From DATLYH01 sp035575035 (GTDB taxonomy: Bacteria > Planctomycetota > Planctomycetia > Gemmatales > Gemmataceae), in NCBI GenBank assembly GCA_035575035.1, contig DATLYH010000035.1, positions 1-8,060 on the forward strand: a stretch of 8,060 nt of DNA, in the 5' to 3' direction. Below, in pieces: positions 5,041 through 8,060 of this stretch. A program made the position numbers and the translations under genes. Each line of letters opens with the position of its first letter. Position 1 is the stretch's first letter. The notes under the pieces were generated by a model, which saw only the letters and a list, made by a program, of their open reading frames with translations, was not told the DNA's origin and searched no databases.

Positions 5041-6129
5041 ATGTTCCCTTGCCTGCTGCTGTTGACCCTGGGAAGCGAGCCGGCCGCCGCCGTGGACTGG
5101 CCGGCGCTGGTGCAGAAGCCTTATGCCGGCCTGCCCGTCGCGGACCTTGGCCTGCGGCCGCTGCTGGTCGCCGCCGACGGCAAGAAGATCGCCACGCCCG
5201 CGGAGTGGGAGCAGGCCCGCCGCCAGCTGCACGACGCCTGGCAGGAACGTCTCGGCAAGCCGCCCGAAACGCCCGCCCAGCTCGACGTCCGGATCGAGCA
5301 GACCGAGAAGCTCGACGGCTACACCCGTCAGCTGCTCAGCTTCCACAGTGAGGGGGACGATCGCATCCCGGCCTACCTGTTGATCCCGGACGGGCTGAAG
5401 GAAGGCGAGAAGCGCCCGGCCGTGGTTGTCTTCCACCAGACCACCCGCGACACGTTCAAGGAGCCGGTTGGTCTCGGCGCCCGGCCGGAGCTGGCCCTGG
5501 CGCTGCAACTGACGCGGTGCGGCTACGTCACGCTCAGCCCGGAGTGCTACATCCTGAAGGACCCGAAGGGCTGGGCAAAGGGGCAGGCGGCGGCCCTGGC
5601 GAAACGGCGGCCCGGTTGGACCGGCATGGGCAAGATGACATTCGACGCCTCACGCTGCGTGGACTTCCTCGAGACGCTGCCCGTCGTGGACCGAGAGCGG
5701 ATCGGCTGCATCGGCTTCTCGCTCGGCGCCAAGGAAGTACTGTATGCGATGGCGTTCGAGCCGCGCTACAAGGTCGGCGTCTTTAACGAGGGGGGCATCG
5801 GCCTGCGCATGAGCAACTGGACCGACCCCTGGTACCTGACCGAGAAGATCAAGCCTCACATCCCCGCCCTGGAGCATCATCAGGTGTTGGCCCTGGTGGC
5901 GCCGCGGCCGTTTCTGATCCTGGGGGGCGACAGCGCCGACGGCGATGCCAGCTGGGCCTTCGTCAAGGCGGTACTGCCGGTCTACGAGTTGCTCGGCGCC
6001 GGCGACCGGATCGGCCTGTACAACCACAAGGGGAAGCACACCTTCCCGCGCGAGGCACGCCGGATAGCGTATCGCTGGCTGGACCACTGGCTGCGGTTCA
6101 CGCCGGTGACGGACGACGTGGGGCCATAA
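5041..6129 (+). CDS. Alpha/beta hydrolase (dienelactone hydrolase/acetyl xylan esterase-like), probably exported
   Basis: A 362-residue serine hydrolase; the exact substrate is unknown. The N-terminus has a short hydrophobic core (CLLLLTLG, 4-11) followed by SEPAAAV, a plausible signal peptide cut after Ala17, although no basic residue precedes the core. The fold elements are IPAYLLIPDG (109-118), RPAVVVFHQTT (125-135, oxyanion strand), GYVTLSPECY (161-170), RIGCIGFSLGAKE (220-232) with the GxSxG nucleophile Ser227, FLILGGDSADGD (291-302) with the probable acid at Asp297 or a nearby Asp, and KGKHTF with the probable catalytic His333. This order matches the large family of planctomycete and other bacterial exported hydrolases related to acetyl xylan esterases and dienelactone hydrolase, but family membership does not fix the substrate. 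It lies 19 bases after the phosphodiesterase gene, and it converges on homoserine dehydrogenase with a 22-base gap. Confidence 0.85.
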   Translation: MFPCLLLLTLGSEPAAAVDWPALVQKPYAGLPVADLGLRPLLVAADGKKIATPAEWEQARRQLHDAWQERLGKPPETPAQLDVRIEQTEKLDGYTRQLLSFHSEGDDRIPAYLLIPDGLKEGEKRPAVVVFHQTTRDTFKEPVGLGARPELALALQLTRCGYVTLSPECYILKDPKGWAKGQAAALAKRRPGWTGMGKMTFDASRCVDFLETLPVVDRERIGCIGFSLGAKEVLYAMAFEPRYKVGVFNEGGIGLRMSNWTDPWYLTEKIKPHIPALEHHQVLALVAPRPFLILGGDSADGDASWAFVKAVLPVYELLGAGDRIGLYNHKGKHTFPREARRIAYRWLDHWLRFTPVTDDVGP

Positions 6130-6144
6130 GCGGCGGCTCCGCTT
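6128..6144. terminator. Short bidirectional hairpin in the convergent gap
   Basis: AAGCGG (6128-6133) pairs with CCGCTT (6139-6144) around a 5-base loop, between the hydrolase stop and the homoserine dehydrogenase stop. No T-run follows on either strand, so any terminator role for the two convergent genes is weak. Confidence 0.25.
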
Positions 6145-6151
6145 CGGCTGC

Positions 6152-7468
6152 TCAGACCGCCACCGGATAGTAGACGCACGGTGCCACGACACAGCCAAGG
6201 CGGTTGATATTGGCCAGGGCCGCGCGGAAGTTGCCGGTCAGCACGGTGTGGGTCATGATCACCAGTGGCACCGTGTCCCCCTCGTGCTCCTCCAGCGCCT
6301 CGTGCTGAATGACCGAGGCGATGCTCACCTGCTGCTGGGCCAATTCCCGGGCGATCTCCGCCAGGACGCCCGGCCGGTCGCAGACCAGGGCGCGCAGGTA
6401 AAACCGGCTGCGCACCGCCGTGGACGGCCGTAGCCGGATGCCGCTGCCGTTGCCCGACCAAAGGCGCAGTGTTCGGAAGGTTTGCTGGGCCCGGCCGACC
6501 GCCAGATCGATCAGGTCGGCGACGACGGCGCTGGCTGTCGGCATCTGCCCGGCCCCCTGGCCGTAGTAGAGCGTGTCGCCCACCGCATCGCCGACGACAT
6601 GGATGGCATTGTACGCCCCGCGCACCTGGGCCAGCGGCGTCAGATGGCGCAGCAGCACCGGCGAGACGTGCAGGGCCAACTCCTTCCCGTCGAGCCATGC
6701 CTCCGCCAGCAGCTTGATCGTGTAGCCCAGCTCCTTGGCGTAGCGGATGTCCATCTCATGTAAATGAGCGATGCCCCGACGCTCGATGGCGTCGGCCGGC
6801 ACCGTTACCCCGAAGGCGATCTGCGCCAGGATGGCCAGCTTGTGGGCGGCGTCGGTGCCGTCCACGTCGAGGGTTGGGTCGGCCTCGGCGTAGCCGCGTC
6901 GCTGGGCATCGGCCAAGGCCTCGGTGTAGCTGCGGCCATACTCGGTCATGCCGGTCAGGATAAAGTTGCTGGTGCCGTTGAGGATTGCCCGGAGCGACAG
7001 GATTTGGTTGGCGGCCAGGCTCTGCGACAGGGCCGCGATGATGGGGATGCCGCCGGCGACGCTGGCCTCGAAGGCCACGGTGCGCCCGTGCCGCCGGGCT
7101 GCCTCGAAGACCTCAGCCCCATGCTGGGCCAAGAGTGCCTTGTTGGCCGTCACCACGTGTTTGCCGGCCGCCAGCAGGCTGAGCACGGCTCGGCGGGTCC
7201 AGTCGGTGCCGCCGACCAACTCGACACCAACGTCGATGGTCGGGTCCTTGAGCACGGCTTCGAGGTCGGTGGTGAGTAGTTCGCGCGGCAGAGGGACGGA
7301 CCGGGGCTTGGCCGGATCACGGACGACGACACGGCGCAGGGCGAGTGGCCGGCCGGCGCGGGCCGCCAGGCGCTCGGACTGTTCGAGCAGCAGCCGGACC
7401 ACGCCGCCGCCAACGGTGCCGCAGCCGATCAACGCGATGTTCAGGGGCTGGGTCATGAGAGGATTCAT
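6152..7468 (-). CDS. hom: Homoserine dehydrogenase with C-terminal ACT domain
   Basis: A 438-residue cytosolic enzyme that reduces aspartate-4-semialdehyde to homoserine with NAD(P)H, the branch point to threonine and methionine. Domains in order: Rossmann fold with IALIGCGTVGGGV (11-23); the TANKALLA segment (107-114); NGTSNFIL (164-171); the catalytic stretch GYAEADPTLDVDGTDAAHK (192-210), whose Glu195, Asp201, Asp206 and Lys210 align in spacing with Glu208, Asp214, Asp219 and Lys223 of the yeast enzyme; and an ACT domain (about 357-435), which usually gives feedback control by threonine. The length equals the usual monofunctional Hom with ACT; no aspartokinase is fused. Two starts are possible, ATG at 7468 or ATG at 7456; neither has a good ribosome site. 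The second begins MTQPLNIALIG, closer to the family norm. It is transcribed alone here, convergent with the hydrolase, and no thrB or thrC is visible in the window. Confidence 0.95.
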   Translation of the reverse strand: MNPLMTQPLNIALIGCGTVGGGVVRLLLEQSERLAARAGRPLALRRVVVRDPAKPRSVPLPRELLTTDLEAVLKDPTIDVGVELVGGTDWTRRAVLSLLAAGKHVVTANKALLAQHGAEVFEAARRHGRTVAFEASVAGGIPIIAALSQSLAANQILSLRAILNGTSNFILTGMTEYGRSYTEALADAQRRGYAEADPTLDVDGTDAAHKLAILAQIAFGVTVPADAIERRGIAHLHEMDIRYAKELGYTIKLLAEAWLDGKELALHVSPVLLRHLTPLAQVRGAYNAIHVVGDAVGDTLYYGQGAGQMPTASAVVADLIDLAVGRAQQTFRTLRLWSGNGSGIRLRPSTAVRSRFYLRALVCDRPGVLAEIARELAQQQVSIASVIQHEALEEHEGDTVPLVIMTHTVLTGNFRAALANINRLGCVVAPCVYYPVAV

Positions 7469-7497
7469 CCACGGGGGACACGAACAGACACGAATGA

Positions 7498-7503
7498 AGT
7501 ATA
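7498..7503 (-). promoter_or_regulatory. Candidate -10 box for homoserine dehydrogenase
   Basis: The minus strand reads TATACT (5 of 6 to TATAAT) about 29 bases before the ATG at 7468. No good -35 lies 16-18 bases upstream. A 10-base tandem repeat (7477-7496) lies between this box and the gene. Confidence 0.35.
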
Positions 7504-7578
7504 GACAATGGAGGTGCGCGGGAAGAGTGGTCCTGCCGTCACCGGTCTAGGGCGCCAGCAATACGGAGAAGAGGGCGG

Positions 7579-7607
7579 TTGTAACTGACAAGCGGCTGAC
7601 ATAGAAT
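7579..7607 (+). promoter_or_regulatory. Sigma-70 type promoter for the exported Tyr/Pro-rich protein
   Basis: TTGTAA (7579-7584, 4 of 6) and TAGAAT (7602-7607, 5 of 6) are separated by exactly 17 bases. Transcription would start near 7614 and leave a leader of about 70 bases before the ATG at 7685. This is the best-formed promoter in the window. Confidence 0.55.
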
Positions 7608-7670
7608 TGAGAAACCCGTGAACGATCTCCCCACGAATCGTCGATCGAGATTGAACGATCCCTGCATTCT

Positions 7671-7676
7671 GAGGAG
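7671..7676 (+). promoter_or_regulatory. Ribosome binding site of the exported protein gene
   Basis: GAGGAG lies 8 bases before the ATG at 7685, a strong site that supports this start even though the gene has no stop inside the window. Confidence 0.75.
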
Positions 7677-7684
7677 TGATTGCC

Positions 7685-8060
7685 ATGAGCCGCACACCTT
7701 TTTTCCTCACTGCGTTCCTGCTCAGCTGCGCTGCCTTTCTGAGCCTGACCGGCCCGGCCGGCGCGCAGGTCTACCGCGGGGGTTCCTACCGCGGCCCGAT
7801 TTACCGGCCCTGGGCCTCGGTGGTCCCGCCCAACCACATGCCGGGGTGGGATTGGTGGCGCATCTACCCCTGGAGCCCTTACAACTACGGGCGTAACCCC
7901 TACAACCCGGCGTGGATTCCGGTCCCCTACTATGCCGGCTATTACCCGTATTACGTCCCGTACGGCAGCTATGTGCCGGGGACCGGCACAGACGTCACCT
8001 CTCAGGGCAACATGTTCCCAAGCTACCTCGGCCAGCAAGTGCTGATGCCGCAGCCGACCG
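7685..8060 (+). CDS. Exported Tyr/Pro/Trp-rich protein of unknown function, C-terminus off window
   Basis: An open frame of 125 codons from the ATG at 7685 to the right edge. Residues 6-24 are hydrophobic (PFFLTAFLLSCAAFLSLTG) after Arg3, followed by PAGA and Gln28, a typical signal peptidase I site after Ala27. The LLSC at 12-15 resembles a lipobox, but it lies early in a hydrophobic core that continues beyond it, so cleavage at AGA is preferred. The mature part is unusually aromatic: 15 Tyr and 6 Trp between residues 30 and 96, in runs such as YYAGYYPYYVPYGSY, with many Pro and Gly and no clear catalytic motif. From about residue 99 composition becomes more ordinary. I do not recognise the family. 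Such composition suggests an extracytoplasmic, structural or surface-associated protein, but this is inference. It has its own promoter and a strong ribosome site. Confidence 0.8.
   Translation, partial: MSRTPFFLTAFLLSCAAFLSLTGPAGAQVYRGGSYRGPIYRPWASVVPPNHMPGWDWWRIYPWSPYNYGRNPYNPAWIPVPYYAGYYPYYVPYGSYVPGTGTDVTSQGNMFPSYLGQQVLMPQPT

Noticed and set aside
4909..5508. 199-codon minus-strand frame opposite the phosphodiesterase end and hydrolase start
   Set aside because: Antisense shadow of two confident genes with no domain similarity.

Overview
The window is a GC-rich bacterial chromosomal segment, densely coding on both strands. It holds seven protein genes or gene remnants, two of which run off or break: one gene leaves the left edge, one leaves the right edge, and one is truncated inside the window. 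Gene content, high GC, frequent lack of Shine-Dalgarno sequences and a Tyr/Pro/Trp-rich exported protein would fit a planctomycete-like bacterium. That assignment is an inference from overall character; no RNA gene or other firm taxonomic marker is present.

Left part (1-1540, minus strand): a two-gene operon fragment coding for the class II glutamine amidotransferase domain and the GXGXG beta-helix domain of a 'split' glutamate synthase-like enzyme (GlxB/GlxC or MgsA/MgsB type). The third expected component, the FMN-binding synthase domain (GlxD/MgsC), would lie just beyond the left edge. A 337-base intergenic region (1541-1877) separates this operon from divergently transcribed genes.

Centre (1878-6129, plus strand): a sigma-54 activator fragment that breaks off exactly inside its GAFTGA loop; a complete metallo-beta-lactamase/beta-CASP RNA nuclease; a long imperfect palindrome (3859-3916) that looks like a REP/MITE-type repeat; a leader-like region with a promoter, three successive hairpins and a strong intrinsic terminator (about 3928-4079); then a tightly spaced gene pair coding for a cytosolic-type glycerophosphodiester phosphodiesterase and a probably exported alpha/beta hydrolase. 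The terminator lies only 23 bases before the phosphodiesterase start, with no room for another promoter between them, so this is either a small RNA gene followed by read-through or an attenuated leader.

Right part (6152-8060): a complete homoserine dehydrogenase with a C-terminal ACT domain on the minus strand, convergent with the hydrolase, then a divergent intergenic region with a good sigma-70 type promoter driving a Tyr/Pro/Trp-rich exported protein of unknown function that runs off the right edge.

Most of the window is ordinary metabolic and housekeeping content. The items most worth a second look are the 3928-4079 leader/small-RNA region, the 3859-3916 palindrome, the truncated sigma-54 activator, and two plus-strand genes that look leaderless.
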